This document shows positions 23,819 to 34,469 of a stretch of DNA of 62,574 bases, one piece after another. The notes under the pieces are model-generated. The model searched no databases. It was not told the DNA's origin and saw only the letters and a list, made by a program, of their open reading frames with translations. Source of the stretch: a bacterium (lineage in GTDB: Bacteria; Sysuimicrobiota; Sysuimicrobiia; Sysuimicrobiales; Segetimicrobiaceae); the NCBI GenBank assembly GCA_035691305.1, contig DASSJF010000087.1, forward strand, positions 1 to 62,574, in the 5' to 3' direction. Position numbers and translations under genes: made by a program. How positions within the stretch are numbered: position 1 is the first letter of the stretch; the number at the start of each line of letters is the position of its first letter.

Positions 23819-24699
23819 AGAGCGTCGGGCTGATCGTCAACGCCGAGAAGCTGCAGGCGGATCGCGAGGTCGGCCGCCTCGCGCGCGGCGCGGTTACGCT
23901 GCTCACCGCGCGACACGTCGACGTCGTGGCCAATCGGGAGAGCGCGCAGACGCTCGGCCTCCCGGAGCTCGGCGCGGCGGCCTCCGACCTGGCCCGCCGC
24001 GCGGAGATGCTGGTCGTCTTCGGCGGCGACGGCACCATCTTGCAGGCGGCGCGGCAGGCCGCTCCCGCGGGCATTCCGATCCTCGGCGTCAACCTCGGCG
24101 GCTTCGGATTCCTTGCGGAGGTGCACGACCGGGCGGTGGACGATGCGCTGCTGCGGGTGCTGGCCGGCGACTACCGCGTGGACGAACGCATGATGCTGCA
24201 GGGCCAGGTTTGCCGCGGCAGCGGCGCAGGCGAGCGCGTCGTGCGCGAGCTGCTGGCGCTCAACGACGTCGTCGTTACCAAGAGCGGGTATGCCCGGCTG
24301 CTCCGGATCCGCACCGACATCAACGATGACCACCTTGCGACCCACCTCGCCGACGGCCTCATCGTCGCGACGCCGACCGGGTCGACGGCATACTCGCTGT
24401 CGGCCGGCGGCCCGATTCTTCACCCGGACCTCGAGGCGATCGTGCTGACGCCGATCTGCGCGCACACGCTCAACGCCCGCGCCGTGGTCCTCTCCGCCGA
24501 CGAGGCGATCACGATCCGGGTCGAGCCGACCGGTGCGCCGTCGGTGCTGACCGTGGACGGACAGGAAGGCGAGCCGCTCGAGCCGGACGACGTGGTGCGG
24601 GTGGCCCGTGCGCCGTGCCGGACGCGACTGGTTCGGTTGGGGCGCACCGGCTTCTACCGGCTGCTGCGCACAAAGCTGTCGTGGGGCGGCGAACGATGA
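23815..24699 (+). CDS. nadK: NAD kinase
   Basis: 294 residues from ATG 23815, overlapping tlyA by 4 bases. The GGDGT motif is at residues 70-74 and the second diagnostic stretch, [22 protein letters not shown], is present, followed by the [10 protein letters not shown] strand. It phosphorylates NAD to NADP. The 3' end is 70 bases before the preferred pyrG start. Confidence 0.96.
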   Translation: MKSVGLIVNAEKLQADREVGRLARGAVTLLTARHVDVVANRESAQTLGLPELGAAASDLARRAEMLVVFGGDGTILQAARQAAPAGIPILGVNLGGFGFLAEVHDRAVDDALLRVLAGDYRVDERMMLQGQVCRGSGAGERVVRELLALNDVVVTKSGYARLLRIRTDINDDHLATHLADGLIVATPTGSTAYSLSAGGPILHPDLEAIVLTPICAHTLNARAVVLSADEAITIRVEPTGAPSVLTVDGQEGEPLEPDDVVRVARAPCRTRLVRLGRTGFYRLLRTKLSWGGER

Positions 24700-24769
24700 T
24701 GGAATGGGTGAGGAAAGGTCGAACGCGCCGGAGACGGACACGGCCGGCGCCGACGGGGGGACGCAGCCA

Positions 24770-26455
24770 ATGACGCAGCCGCAGACGAAGTACATCTTCA
24801 TCACGGGAGGCGTCGCCTCGGCGCTCGGAAAGGGGATCACGTCGGCCTCGCTCGGGCGTTTGCTGAAGAGCCGAGGGTGGCGGGTCAGCGCCCTGAAGTT
24901 CGATCCGTACGTCAACGTCGACGCCGGGACGATGAACCCGTTCCAGCACGGCGAGGTCTTCGTCACCGACGACGGCGCCGAGACCGACATGGACCTCGGG
25001 CACTACGAGAGGTTCATCGACGAGAGTCTCGGGCGCGACAACAACACGACGACCGGTAAGATCTACGGCGCGGTAATCGCGCGCGAGCGCCGCGGCGAGT
25101 ACCTCGGCGGCACCGTTCAGGTCATCCCGCATGTGACGAACGAGATCCGCGACGAGATCAGCCGCGTTGCGCGCCTGCAGCAGGCCGACGTGATGATCGT
25201 CGAGGTCGGCGGGACCGTCGGCGACATCGAGAGCCTGCCGTTCCTCGAGGCGATCCGGCAGTTCCGGCGATACGTCGGCGACGCCAACGTCATGTACGTG
25301 CACGTCTCGCTGGTCCCGTACCTCCGCGGCGCCGGCGAGCTCAAGACGAAGCCGACGCAGCACAGCGTGAAGGAGCTGCGCAGCATCGGTATCCACCCCG
25401 ACGTCATCGTGTGCCGGGCCGAACGCCCGCTCTCCCGCAACCTGCGCGACAAGCTCGCGCTGTTCTGCGACGTCGCACCCGAGGCCGTGATCCAGTCGAT
25501 CGACGCCCAGAGCGTCTACGAAGTGCCGCTCGTCCTGGAGGACGAGGGCCTGGCCCGCATCGCGGAGAAGCGCCTCGACCTGCCGGTCCGCACCCCGGAC
25601 CTCGCCGACTGGCGCGTGATGGTGGACCGCCTCTTGAATTCGCCCCCGGTGGTCGAGATCGTCTTGGTCGGCAAGTACATGGGCAACGAAGACTCGTACA
25701 TCAGCATCGAGGAAGCGCTGCGGCACGGCGGTATCGCGACCGGCTGCCGGGTACGCATCGTGAAGCAGGACTCCGAGGAGCTCGAATCACTCGACGAAGC
25801 CGCGGTGGCGGTGAGACTCGGGCGGGTGGATGGAATCCTGGTCTGCCCCGGCTTCGGTGCGCGCGGCGTCGAGGGCAAAGTGAAGGCCGCGCAGTTCGCC
25901 CGCACGCGCGGCGTGCCGTTCTTCGGCGTATGCTACGGCATGCAGTGGGCGGTGGTCGAGTTCGCGCGGCACGTCTGCGGCCTCGAGGGCGCCAATACCA
26001 CGGAAGTGAACCCGGCGACGGCGCACCCGGTGATCGACTTGCTGCCCGAGCAAAAGGCCGTAACGGAGAAAGGGGGCACAATGCGGCTCGGCCTGTATCC
26101 GTGCCGCCTCGCCCCCGGGTCCCTGGCCCACGCCGCGTACGGCGCGGACGACGTCGGCGAGCGGCACCGGCACCGCTTCGAGGTCAACAACGAGTATCTG
26201 CCGGTTCTCACGCGCCACGGGCTGCGGGTCACCGGGCTCTATCCGGAGCGCAACCTCGTGGAGATCGTCGAGCTGCCCGGCCACCCGTGGTTCCTCGGCA
26301 CGCAGTTCCACGCGGAATACCGCTCGCGGCCGACGCGGCCACATCCGCTGTACCGATCCTTTGTGGCCGCGGTGCTCACGCGGCGCGAGCGCATCGACGC
26401 CACGGCACTGCGCCCGCAGGGCACGGAGGCGGAGATCAGGGCGACGGCCACGTAG
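24770..26455 (+). CDS. pyrG: CTP synthase
   Basis: 561 residues from ATG 24770, chosen because TKYIFITGG follows at the family's usual position and a G-run lies 9 bases upstream; ATG 24704 would add an acidic 22-residue tail. The synthetase domain ([16 protein letters not shown]) and the class I glutamine amidotransferase domain are both complete. The nucleophile motif is GVCYGMQ (usually GICLGMQ), and the His/Glu pair sits in [10 protein letters not shown] (usually FHPEF). It converts UTP to CTP. Cmk at 53238 acts on the same nucleotide branch. Confidence 0.96.
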   Translation: MTQPQTKYIFITGGVASALGKGITSASLGRLLKSRGWRVSALKFDPYVNVDAGTMNPFQHGEVFVTDDGAETDMDLGHYERFIDESLGRDNNTTTGKIYGAVIARERRGEYLGGTVQVIPHVTNEIRDEISRVARLQQADVMIVEVGGTVGDIESLPFLEAIRQFRRYVGDANVMYVHVSLVPYLRGAGELKTKPTQHSVKELRSIGIHPDVIVCRAERPLSRNLRDKLALFCDVAPEAVIQSIDAQSVYEVPLVLEDEGLARIAEKRLDLPVRTPDLADWRVMVDRLLNSPPVVEIVLVGKYMGNEDSYISIEEALRHGGIATGCRVRIVKQDSEELESLDEAAVAVRLGRVDGILVCPGFGARGVEGKVKAAQFARTRGVPFFGVCYGMQWAVVEFARHVCGLEGANTTEVNPATAHPVIDLLPEQKAVTEKGGTMRLGLYPCRLAPGSLAHAAYGADDVGERHRHRFEVNNEYLPVLTRHGLRVTGLYPERNLVEIVELPGHPWFLGTQFHAEYRSRPTRPHPLYRSFVAAVLTRRERIDATALRPQGTEAEIRATAT

Positions 26456-26483
26456 TCGGCGTCGCCCCGCGGGAGCGGGACTA

Positions 26484-26502
26484 GCCGGCGGGATGCGCCG
26501 GC
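26484..26502 (+). terminator. GC-rich hairpin after pyrG (weak terminator candidate)
   Basis: GCCGGCG (26484-26490) pairs with CGCCGGC (26496-26502) around GGATG. There is no T-tract, so it would be an imperfect terminator at best. It lies in the 135-base gap between pyrG and ilvE, which holds nothing else obvious. Confidence 0.25.
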
Positions 26503-26590
26503 GTCGCAGGGGGCACGGTCGTCCGGTACGAACAGTTTACGGACACCGCTCGCTTACGCAATATCACGCTCCGCAAGGGGGACATGCGTC

Positions 26591-27490
26591 ATGGGCGCGA
26601 TCTGGATCAACGGCCGGTTCGTCTCCAAGGAAGAGGCCACCGTCTCCGTCTACGACCACGGGTTCCTCTACGGCGACGGCATTTTCGAGGGTATCCGCTG
26701 CTACAACGGGCGCGTTTTCAAGCTCGAGGAGCACGTCGACCGCCTCTTCCAGTCCGCGAAGACCATGCGCCTCGAAATTCCGATCGGCCGCGACGCGGTG
26801 ATCCAGGCGATCGTCGACACCGTGCGCAAATCGGGGCTCCACGACGCGTACATCCGGCCCGTCGTGTCCCGCGGCCCGGGCGACCTGGGCATCGACCCGC
26901 GGAAATGTCCCAAGGCCAACTTCGTCATCATCGTCGATTCGATCCAGCTGTATCCCGAGGAGGCGTACCGCAACGGCCTGCGGGTCATCACGGCGTCCAC
27001 CCGGCAGCGGCCGGTCGACGTGCTGAACCCGCGAATCAAGACGTGCAACTACCTCAACAACATCATGGCGCGGCTCGAGGCCAACCTCGCCGGGGTCGAC
27101 GAAGCGCTGATGCTGACCTCGGAGGGCTACGTCGCGGAGTGCACCGCGGACAACGTCTTCATCGTGAAGGCGGGGCGCGTGCTGACGCCGCCCGCGTACA
27201 TCGGCATCCTGGAAGGCGTGACGCGGCGCGCCGTTCTCGATCTCTGCGGGACGATCGGGGTGGCGGCATCGGAGCATATCATCACGCTGCACGACATCTA
27301 CACAGCGGACGAGTGCTTCCTGACCGGCACGGGCGCGGAACTCGGCCCGGTGGTCCAGGCCGACGGACGGACGATCGGCCCCGGCAGGCCGGGCCCGGTC
27401 ACGATGAAAGTGCTGACGGCGTTCCGCGACCTGGCCTCGCGCGAAGGCACGCCCGTCTACGAAACAACGGGAGCGCGCGGCGGAGACTGA
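26591..27490 (+). CDS. ilvE: Branched-chain amino acid aminotransferase
   Basis: 299 residues from ATG 26591. The fold-type IV PLP enzyme is identified by YGDGIFEGIRCYNGR near the N-terminus, the PLP lysine in NPRIKTCNYLNNIMA, and the E-C-T-A-DN stretch (VAECTADNVFIVK). It makes or degrades valine, leucine and isoleucine. Valine breakdown would yield isobutyryl-CoA, the likely substrate of the mutase encoded 10 kb downstream. Specificity against a D-amino-acid aminotransferase is likely but not certain. Confidence 0.9.
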   Translation: MGAIWINGRFVSKEEATVSVYDHGFLYGDGIFEGIRCYNGRVFKLEEHVDRLFQSAKTMRLEIPIGRDAVIQAIVDTVRKSGLHDAYIRPVVSRGPGDLGIDPRKCPKANFVIIVDSIQLYPEEAYRNGLRVITASTRQRPVDVLNPRIKTCNYLNNIMARLEANLAGVDEALMLTSEGYVAECTADNVFIVKAGRVLTPPAYIGILEGVTRRAVLDLCGTIGVAASEHIITLHDIYTADECFLTGTGAELGPVVQADGRTIGPGRPGPVTMKVLTAFRDLASREGTPVYETTGARGGD

Positions 27491-27533
27491 GCACAACCGT
27501 TCCCTCCCTTATCCGGCCGCCCGCCGACCTCCC

Positions 27534-28082
27534 ATGACGGGCGGCGCGCGGGCACTCGGCAGCCGTCGCGTGTTCACGGGGCGCGCGTTTAAGGTGCGCG
27601 TGGACGAACTTGAGAGTCCGAGCGGACGCCGCTCGACCTTTGAGCTGGTAGAGCACCCCGGCGCGATCGCAATCGTTGCGATGCTGCCCGGCGAGGAGAT
27701 TGTGCTGGTGCAGCAGACGCGGCACGCCGCGGGCCGGAAGCTGTTCGAAATCCCCGCCGGCACGCTGGAGCCGCCGGAGACGCCCGAGGCGTGCGCGCGC
27801 CGAGAGCTCGCGGAGGAGGCCGGATACGCCGCGCACACCTGGGAACGGCTGGCGACCTTCTACCCGGCGCCGGGCTTCTCCAACGAGCTGATGCATCTCT
27901 TTCTCGCCGAAGACCTGCACCCGGCGCAGGGGGAGCGCGATCGCGAGGAGGAGGACCTGACGGTTCATCGTGTGCCGCTGGCCGTCGCGCGGCGGCTCGT
28001 CGCCACCGGAGAGATCTGCGACGCAAAGTCCATCGTCGGTATCCTGCTCGCGGCCGAACGCTTCGGCGTGACGCCGGGCTAG
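27534..28082 (+). CDS. Nudix hydrolase, ADP-ribose pyrophosphatase type
   Basis: 182 residues from ATG 27534. The Nudix box is [20 protein letters not shown] followed by AGY, complete with the catalytic REL-EE core. The preceding [24 protein letters not shown] strand and the following [20 protein letters not shown] are typical of the ADP-ribose group. It heads a nucleoside salvage cluster with deoB and punA. Confidence 0.92.
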   Translation: MTGGARALGSRRVFTGRAFKVRVDELESPSGRRSTFELVEHPGAIAIVAMLPGEEIVLVQQTRHAAGRKLFEIPAGTLEPPETPEACARRELAEEAGYAAHTWERLATFYPAPGFSNELMHLFLAEDLHPAQGERDREEEDLTVHRVPLAVARRLVATGEICDAKSIVGILLAAERFGVTPG

Positions 28083-28087
28083 CGGCG

Positions 28088-29284
28088 GTGGCCGTCGAGA
28101 CGCGCGGCCCCTGCACGCGCGTCGTGGTCATCGTGCTGGACAGTTGCGGGATCGGCGGGGCACCCGACGCCGCCCGGTACGGGGACGAGGGTTCCGCGAC
28201 CCTCCCGCATACGGCTGCGGCCTGCGGCGGCCTCCGGATGCCTGTCTTGGGACGGCTGGGCCTCGGCCGGCTTGCGGAGATCGCGGGCGTGCCGCCGGCC
28301 GAGCATCCCGCGGGCGCGTTCGGCATCCTCACCGAGGTCTCGGCCGGGAAGGACAGCACGACGGGGCACTGGGAACTCATGGGCCTCGTCCTCGACCGGC
28401 CGTTTCCGACGTACCCGCGTGGTTTCCCGCCGGAGGTCATCGAGCCGTTCGAAGCGCGGATCGGCCGCCGGGTCCTCGGCAACAAGCCGGCGTCGGGGAC
28501 CGTGATCATCGCCGACCTCGGCGAGGAGCACATCCGGACTGGGCGCCCGATCGTGTATACTTCCGCGGACAGCGTTTTCCAGATCGCCGCGCACGAGTCG
28601 GTGATTCCGATCGACGAGCTCTACCGGATGTGCGAGATCGCGCGGGGGATCCTGACCGGCCCGCACGCGGTCAGCCGCGTGATCGCGCGGCCGTTCGTCG
28701 GTGTGCCCGGGCGGTTCGTGCGCACCGATCGCCGGCGCGACTTCTCGGTGGCGCCGCCGCGCGACACCGTTCTCGATCGGCTCGTCGCCCGCGGCGTACC
28801 GGTCGCGGCGATCGGCAAGATCGCGGACCTCTTCGCGAAACGCGGCATTACGAGCACCGTGCACACGCACGATGACATGGACGGTATGACGCAGACCGTC
28901 CTTGTCCTGGAGACGCTCAAGCGCGGCCTCATCTTCACGAACCTCGTCGATCTCGACACGCTCTACGGCCACCGGAACGACCCCGCCGGATACGGCGCCG
29001 ATCTCGAGCGCATCGACGCCAGGTTCGCGGAAGTGCTGGAGCGGCTCGGACGCGCAGATCTCCTGCTGGTAACCGCGGACCACGGCAACGACCCGACAAC
29101 CCCCGGCACCGACCACTCGCGCGAGCGGGTGCCGCTCATAGCGGCCGGACCGCGCGTGCGCGCGGGAACGGATCTCGGTGTGCGCCGGACCTTCGCCGAC
29201 CTCGGCGCGACCGTCGCCGCGGCCCTCGGCGTCGACGGCACGGGCGCGGGCACGAGCGTTCTCGCGCAGGTTCTACGGCCGTGA
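28088..29284 (+). CDS. deoB: Phosphopentomutase
   Basis: 398 residues from GTG 28088. The metal-binding alkaline-phosphatase-like core starts with [17 protein letters not shown] and ends with [19 protein letters not shown], with the [12 protein letters not shown] segment carrying the phosphorylatable Thr. It interconverts ribose or deoxyribose 1- and 5-phosphates, feeding the products of the purine and pyrimidine nucleoside phosphorylases encoded next. It overlaps punA by 4 bases. Confidence 0.96.
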   Translation: MAVETRGPCTRVVVIVLDSCGIGGAPDAARYGDEGSATLPHTAAACGGLRMPVLGRLGLGRLAEIAGVPPAEHPAGAFGILTEVSAGKDSTTGHWELMGLVLDRPFPTYPRGFPPEVIEPFEARIGRRVLGNKPASGTVIIADLGEEHIRTGRPIVYTSADSVFQIAAHESVIPIDELYRMCEIARGILTGPHAVSRVIARPFVGVPGRFVRTDRRRDFSVAPPRDTVLDRLVARGVPVAAIGKIADLFAKRGITSTVHTHDDMDGMTQTVLVLETLKRGLIFTNLVDLDTLYGHRNDPAGYGADLERIDARFAEVLERLGRADLLLVTADHGNDPTTPGTDHSRERVPLIAAGPRVRAGTDLGVRRTFADLGATVAAALGVDGTGAGTSVLAQVLRP

Positions 29285-30129
29285 CGGCGCCCGGCCCGCC
29301 GGAGATTCGTGCCGCGCTCGAGGACGCGGCCGCCGCGGTGCGGGCGCATTCGCGCCTCGCGCCTCGTTGCGGCATTGTGCTCGGCAGCGGCCTCGGCGGG
29401 CTGGCGGAGGCGATCGACGCCGAGACCGCCGTTCCGTACACCGCGATCCCGTGCATGCCGGTGCCAACCGCGCAGGGCCACGCGGGGGAACTGGTGCTGG
29501 GCCGGCTCGAAGGGCGCCCGGTCGTGGCGCTCCGCGGGCGCGTGCACCTCTACGAGGGCCGCACGCCGGCAGACGTGGTCTTCTCCGTCCGGCTGCTCGC
29601 CGCGCTCGGCGCGCCGGTCGTCATCCTAAGCAACGCCGCGGGCGGGCTCAACCCCGTGTTTCAGCGCGGCGATCTCATGCTGCTCACCGACCACCTCAAC
29701 CTGACGGGCACCAACCCGCTGGTCGGCCCGAACGACGAGCGTCTCGGGCCGCGCTTTCCGGATATGTCGCAGGTGTACGATCCGGTGCTGTGCACGCTCG
29801 CGGACGACGCGGGCCGCGCGGCCGGGACGCCGCTGCGCCGCGGTGTCTACGCGGGCGTGCTCGGGCCGTCGTACGAGACGCCGGCCGAGATCCGGATGAT
29901 CCGCGCGCTCGGCGCGGACGCGGTGGGGATGTCGACCGTGCTCGAGGCGATCGCGGCGCGGCACGCCGGCATGCGCGTCCTCGGCATCGCCGTGATCACC
30001 AACGCGGCCGGACGGGAGACGGGACCCCGGGACCGGACGCTACGTCACGAGGACGTGCTGGCCGCCGCCGCGGCGTCGGGGCCGCGGCTCGTCGGCGTCG
30101 TGCGGTCCGTCGTACGGGCGCTCGATTAA
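29281..30129 (+). CDS. punA: Purine-nucleoside phosphorylase
   Basis: 282 residues from GTG 29281. The trimeric PNP family is shown by [15 protein letters not shown], the phosphate site [16 protein letters not shown], and [25 protein letters not shown]. It splits inosine and guanosine to base and ribose 1-phosphate. Its stop shares the TTAA at 30126-30129 with the convergent GNAT gene. Confidence 0.95.
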   Translation: MTAPGPPEIRAALEDAAAAVRAHSRLAPRCGIVLGSGLGGLAEAIDAETAVPYTAIPCMPVPTAQGHAGELVLGRLEGRPVVALRGRVHLYEGRTPADVVFSVRLLAALGAPVVILSNAAGGLNPVFQRGDLMLLTDHLNLTGTNPLVGPNDERLGPRFPDMSQVYDPVLCTLADDAGRAAGTPLRRGVYAGVLGPSYETPAEIRMIRALGADAVGMSTVLEAIAARHAGMRVLGIAVITNAAGRETGPRDRTLRHEDVLAAAAASGPRLVGVVRSVVRALD

Positions 30130-30716
30130 CCGAGTGCGTGAGCACCGCCTCGCGGACGCCGGCCCGCGATCCGCGCGGCGGCGGCTAACCGACGCGAACG
30201 CGGGCGGCGAAGGCGGCGTGCGCGCTCCGCACCGGACGAGGCCAGACGCGTGAGCGCCCCCATGCCGAGCTCCATCGAGATCCACGCCGTCACCGTCTCC
30301 GCGCCGAGACGCCGGTAGAAGTCGATCGCCGGCCTGTTCCAGCGCAGCACGCTCCAGGCCATGCGCCGGCATCCCGCCCGCGCCGCGGTGCGGGCCAGCG
30401 CGCGCATCAGCGCGAGGCCCGCGCCTTCCCCGCGGGCCTCGGGCAGCACGAAGATGTCCTCGATGTACAGCGTCGGCCTCCCCGCGAAGGTCGAGTAGGT
30501 CATCAGGTAGATCGCGACGCCGATCGGCTCTGCGCCGCGGCGGCAGATCAGCGCTCTGAAATAGGGCCGCCGCCCGGACCCGTGCCGGCGCAGCACGGCC
30601 GGCGTCGACCTGACGTGTCGGCGGCGCCGTTCGTACACGGCGAGCCCCACGACGAGGTTCCATACGGTGGGGAATTCGCGGGCGGTGGCGGGGCGTACGG
30701 TGATAGCGTCGCGCAC
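30126..30716 (-). CDS. GNAT family N-acetyltransferase
   Basis: 196 residues from GTG (30714-30716). The GNAT core is complete: ITVRPATAREFPTVWNLV, YIEDIFVLPEARGEGAGLALM (motif A, acetyl-CoA loop) and the WNRPAIDFYRRLGAE C-terminal motif. The pattern resembles diamine/spermidine-type acetyltransferases of eukaryotic SAT-like proteins. The last 40 residues are Arg/Ala-rich and probably disordered. It is the only minus-strand gene in the nucleoside cluster, and converges with punA. Confidence 0.88.
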   Translation of the reverse strand: MRDAITVRPATAREFPTVWNLVVGLAVYERRRRHVRSTPAVLRRHGSGRRPYFRALICRRGAEPIGVAIYLMTYSTFAGRPTLYIEDIFVLPEARGEGAGLALMRALARTAARAGCRRMAWSVLRWNRPAIDFYRRLGAETVTAWISMELGMGALTRLASSGAERARRLRRPRSRRLAAAARIAGRRPRGGAHALG

Positions 30717-30805
30717 GGCGGCTCGGCTTCGACGCGACGCGCGGGCCGGCCTCCCCGCCCCCTCGCCGGTGGCGTCGGCGTATTCCGCCGGCCGGTGCCG
30801 GAGGT

Positions 30806-32149
30806 GTGACCGTCGCCCGGGGGAAAGACCACGGTGCGGCCGCGATGCGACCCTACGACGTCATCCGAGCGAAGCGGGACGGCGAAGCCCTCCCGGCGGG
30901 TATGGTGCGCGAGTTTGTGGGCGCGTATGTCGCGGGTGGCGTCTCCGACATAGAGATGGCCGCGTTTCTCATGGCCGTCTTCTTCAAAGGGCTCTCCTCC
31001 GACGAGATCTCGGCGCTCACGCAGGCGATGGTCGACAGCGGCGAGACGCTGGACCTCAGCGGCGTCCGCGGGCCGACGGTCGACAAGCACAGCACCGGCG
31101 GCGTGGGGGACAAGACCTCGCTCGTCGTGGTGCCGCTCGCGGCGAGCGCCGGCGCGCGCGTCGCGAAGTTGTCCGGCCGCGCGCTCGGCCATACCGGCGG
31201 CACGCTCGACAAGCTCGAGGCGATCCCGGGACTGCGTGTGGAGCTCGAGCCGGACGTCCTCGTCGCGCAGGTCAACCGCGTAGGCTGCGCGATTGCCGGG
31301 CAGTCGGCGAAACTCGTCCCGGCGGACAAGCGCCTGTACGCGCTCCGGGATCAGACCGCCACCGTCAACAGCGTCGCGCTCATCGCGTCGAGCGTGATGA
31401 GCAAGAAGATCGCCGCCGGCAGCCGCGCCATCGTCCTCGACGTCAAAACGGGCAGCGGCGCGTTCATGAAGACGCCGGCGGAGTCGCGCGCCCTTGCCCG
31501 GACGATGGTGGAGATCGGACGGGCCGCCGGCCGCCGCACCGCCGCGGTGCTGAGCAGCATGGAACAGCCCCTCGGCCGGACGGTTGGCAACGCCATGGAG
31601 GTGGAGGAGGCGATTCGCACCCTGCGCGGTGAAGGGCCGGGCGACCTGCGCGAACTCGCGCTGATGCTGGGAGCCGAAATGCTGGTGCTCTCGGGGATCG
31701 CGCCGGATGCCCGCGGCGCGCGGGAACGCCTCGAAACGGCGCTCGCCCGCGGCGAGGGCGCCCGCACCTTCGCGGCGATGATCGAGGCGCAGGGCGGCGA
31801 CCCCGGGGTCGTCGAGCGCCCGCAGCGGCTGCCGGGCACGACCCTCGAGCGGCCCGTGGCGGCGCCGGCCGACGGCTTCGTGACGGCCATCGACGCCGAG
31901 GCGATCGGCTATGCTGCGATCGCGCTCGGCGCTGGACGGGCCACCGCCCGCGACCGGATCGATCCCGGTGCGGGGATCGTCCTGGAGCGGAAGATCGGGC
32001 ATCCGGTCCGGCGCGGCGAACCGCTCGCGCTGCTGCGCGCGCGCGACGAGGCACGCGTGGCCGAGGCCGCGCGCCGGGTGGCCGCGGCGTATCACATCGG
32101 ACCGGAGACGCCCGGGGCGACGTCGCTGATTCTGGACGTGATCGAATAA
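30806..32149 (+). CDS. Pyrimidine-nucleoside (thymidine) phosphorylase
   Basis: 447 residues from GTG 30806; ATG 30845 (giving MRPYDVIRAKRDG) fits the family N-terminus better, though neither start has a well-spaced Shine-Dalgarno. The phosphate-binding motif KHSTGGVGDKTSL, the LSGRALGHTGGTLDKLE signature and the C-terminal PYNP domain are all present. It releases uracil or thymine and a pentose 1-phosphate, which DeoB isomerises. Whether it is DeoA or Pdp type is not resolved. Confidence 0.93.
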   Translation: MTVARGKDHGAAAMRPYDVIRAKRDGEALPAGMVREFVGAYVAGGVSDIEMAAFLMAVFFKGLSSDEISALTQAMVDSGETLDLSGVRGPTVDKHSTGGVGDKTSLVVVPLAASAGARVAKLSGRALGHTGGTLDKLEAIPGLRVELEPDVLVAQVNRVGCAIAGQSAKLVPADKRLYALRDQTATVNSVALIASSVMSKKIAAGSRAIVLDVKTGSGAFMKTPAESRALARTMVEIGRAAGRRTAAVLSSMEQPLGRTVGNAMEVEEAIRTLRGEGPGDLRELALMLGAEMLVLSGIAPDARGARERLETALARGEGARTFAAMIEAQGGDPGVVERPQRLPGTTLERPVAAPADGFVTAIDAEAIGYAAIALGAGRATARDRIDPGAGIVLERKIGHPVRRGEPLALLRARDEARVAEAARRVAAAYHIGPETPGATSLILDVIE

Positions 32150-32162
32150 CGGGAGGTGCGTC

Positions 32163-33023
32163 GTGGCGTTCCGTACCGTCGGGGTCGCGGGCTTCGGCCT
32201 CATGGGATCGGGGATCGTCGAGGTGTGCGCGAGATCCGGTTACGACGTCGTCGTCCGCGAAGTCTCGGACGATCTGCTGGCGCGCGGGTTCGACCGGCTG
32301 GAGCGGTCGCTCGCCCGCGGCGTCGAGCGCGGCAAGCTGCCGGCGGCGGACCGGGACGCCGCGCGCGGGCGGGTTCGCGGCACGACGCGCCTCGAGGACC
32401 TCGCGAAGTGCGACCTCGTGATCGAAGCGATCGTCGAGCTGATGGATGCGAAGAAAGCGCTCTACGCCGGGCTCGACCGCGTCTGCCCGCCGGCCACCGT
32501 CTTCGCCAGCAACACCAGCTCGCTCAGCATTACCGAAATGGCGTCGGTCACACGGCGCGCCGAGCGCGTCATCGGCACGCATTTTTTCAACCCCGTGCCG
32601 GTGATGAAGCCGGTCGAAATTGTGCGCGGCTTCCAAACCTCGGCCGAGACGCTGGCGGCCGCGCGGACGTTCTGCGAGTCCCTCGGCAAGACGGTCGTCG
32701 TCTGCAAAGACTCGCCGGGGTTCATCGTCAATCTGTTGCTGGTGCCCTACCTGCTCGACGCGGTGCGGGCGCTCGAGCTCGGCGTCGCGAGCCGGGAGGA
32801 CATCGACACCGCGGTGCAGCTCGGCCTCAATCATCCGATGGGGCCGTTGACGCTGCTCGACTTCGTCGGGATCGACACGACGTACTACATCGCGGAGGCG
32901 ATGTACCAGGAGTTCAAAGACACCCGCTACGCGGCCCCGCCGCTGATGCGCAAGATGGTGCTGGCCGGCTACCACGGCCGGAAGACCGGGCGCGGCTTCT
33001 ACGAGTATCCGGAGGGCCGGTGA
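32163..33023 (+). CDS. 3-hydroxyacyl-CoA (3-hydroxybutyryl-CoA) dehydrogenase
   Basis: 286 residues from GTG 32163 (GGGAGG upstream). The Rossmann motif is VGVAGFGLMGSGI, usually GxGxMGxGI; the catalytic His-Glu pair sits in IGTHFFNPVPVMKPVEIV, and NHPMGPLTLLDFVGIDT closes the C-terminal domain. It oxidises 3-hydroxybutyryl-CoA to acetoacetyl-CoA, the substrate of the thiolase at 43808. It overlaps the next gene by 4 bases. Confidence 0.94.
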   Translation: MAFRTVGVAGFGLMGSGIVEVCARSGYDVVVREVSDDLLARGFDRLERSLARGVERGKLPAADRDAARGRVRGTTRLEDLAKCDLVIEAIVELMDAKKALYAGLDRVCPPATVFASNTSSLSITEMASVTRRAERVIGTHFFNPVPVMKPVEIVRGFQTSAETLAAARTFCESLGKTVVVCKDSPGFIVNLLLVPYLLDAVRALELGVASREDIDTAVQLGLNHPMGPLTLLDFVGIDTTYYIAEAMYQEFKDTRYAAPPLMRKMVLAGYHGRKTGRGFYEYPEGR

Positions 33024-34405
33024 ACGCGTTCGAAGCCTACGCGGATGCGCTGCTCGCACGCTATGCGGTGCCGGGCGCCGCGGCGGCCGCCTCGCGCGAC
33101 GGCGAAGTCGTGTACGCGCGGGGTTTCGGCGCGGCGAACCGCGAGCGCGGCGTGCCCGCCGGCCCGGAGACCGTGTTCGGCGTCGCCTCCGTGACGAAGT
33201 CGTTCACCGGGGCGGCGATCATGCGTCTTGCCGGCGAGCGACGGCTCGCCGTGGAGGATCCCGTGGTCGAATATCTGCCCGAGCTTCGCCTGCCGCACGG
33301 GGACGCGGGCGCAATTCGGATTCACCACTTCCTGACGCACACGCCGGGCTTCCCGCCGCTGCCGTCGCGCTGGTTTGCGTTCGGCGCAAGCGTCCGGCTG
33401 GATACCGAAGGCGCTCCGCCGCCGGTGCCGGTCGAGAGCCGTCCGCCGTTCGCCACGGCCGGCGACCTGATGGCGTATCTGGCGGACGGCGACTGGACTC
33501 CGCTCGGCCCGCCCGGCGCCTACTTCAGCTACAGCAACGAAGGGTTCGCGCTGCTCGGCGAGATCGTGGCGCGCGTGAGCGGCCGGTCGTACGAGCGCTA
33601 CGTGACCGGCGAGATCATCCGGCCGCTCGGCCTCGGGCGGACTACGTTCGGGCCCAAGGCCGCCGAGGCGGTGGCGGGCATGACCACGCCGTACATCGCG
33701 CAGACGCGCGGGGGCGTCAGGCAGATCGTTCCGGCCAGGACCTGGTGGCACTCCGAGGTGTGGGATCCGGCCGGCGGAATCTGCTCGACGGTTCTCGATC
33801 TGCTGCGCTACCTCGATCTCTACCGCGGCGGGCACGGCTCCGGACACGGCGTCCTATCGGCGGAGTCGATCGCGGCGATGCTCCGCCCGCACGCCTCGAC
33901 GGGCCCCGGCCAGGCGTACGGCTACGGCTTCGGCATCATCCCCGACTATTGGGGCGCGGCGCTCGCGGAGCACGGAGGCGGGCGGCGCAGCATCTCCGCG
34001 CACGTCGCGTGCGTCCCGTCGCGCGGCACGGCGGTTGCCGTGCTCGCGAACCTGGCCGACGCGCCCGTACGGACGATCGCCCACGGCCTGCTCAACGCGC
34101 TCGAAGGCCGGGCGCCGGAGGTCGCGGCGATTTCCTACCCCGACTACGCGGCGCCGGGCGGCCGGCTCGAGGCGTATGCGGGGGAATACCGGTCCGGTGA
34201 AGGATCGCTGGTGCGTGCGCACGCGGCGGTCGGCCGGCTCGAAATCGAGGTCGACGGCGACCGCCTCCCGGCGCGCGCCGTCGGCCCGGACGCGTTCGTC
34301 GTGACGGTGCGCGGCACCGAGCAGTACGTCCGCTTTCACACGGACGGCGGGGACCGCGCGTGGGCCGTCGCGTTCGGGTCCCGCGTGATACGGCGGACGG
34401 GGTAG
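33020..34405 (+). CDS. Serine beta-lactamase-like hydrolase (class C/EstB/PBP4* type)
   Basis: 461 residues from GTG 33020 with GGAGGG just upstream. The SxxK motif is S57-V-T-K60 and the YxN motif is in FSYSNEGFALLGE. A C-terminal beta-barrel-like domain of about 100 residues (from about 360) resembles the extra domain of D-aminopeptidase-like members. No signal peptide is visible, so the protein is probably cytoplasmic and acts as an esterase or peptidase. It sits inside the acyl-CoA gene set without an obvious role in it. Confidence 0.88.
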   Translation: MNAFEAYADALLARYAVPGAAAAASRDGEVVYARGFGAANRERGVPAGPETVFGVASVTKSFTGAAIMRLAGERRLAVEDPVVEYLPELRLPHGDAGAIRIHHFLTHTPGFPPLPSRWFAFGASVRLDTEGAPPPVPVESRPPFATAGDLMAYLADGDWTPLGPPGAYFSYSNEGFALLGEIVARVSGRSYERYVTGEIIRPLGLGRTTFGPKAAEAVAGMTTPYIAQTRGGVRQIVPARTWWHSEVWDPAGGICSTVLDLLRYLDLYRGGHGSGHGVLSAESIAAMLRPHASTGPGQAYGYGFGIIPDYWGAALAEHGGGRRSISAHVACVPSRGTAVAVLANLADAPVRTIAHGLLNALEGRAPEVAAISYPDYAAPGGRLEAYAGEYRSGEGSLVRAHAAVGRLEIEVDGDRLPARAVGPDAFVVTVRGTEQYVRFHTDGGDRAWAVAFGSRVIRRTG

Positions 34406-34408
34406 AAT
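34403..34408 (+). promoter_or_regulatory. Possible -10 element before the acyl-CoA dehydrogenase gene
   Basis: TAGAAT stands out in the 64-base GC-rich gap before the ATG at 34470. No matching -35 hexamer is seen 17 bases upstream, so this is a weak promoter call. Confidence 0.3.
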
Positions 34409-34469
34409 CAATCGCAGCGGGGCGGCGCACGTAGGTTCGGGTCCCGGCCGCCACGAACGAGAAGGTGCG

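Noticed and set aside
26456-26590. T-box or attenuator before ilvE
   Set aside because: No T-box sequence, specifier hairpin or T-tract terminator is seen; only a GC hairpin without U-tract.
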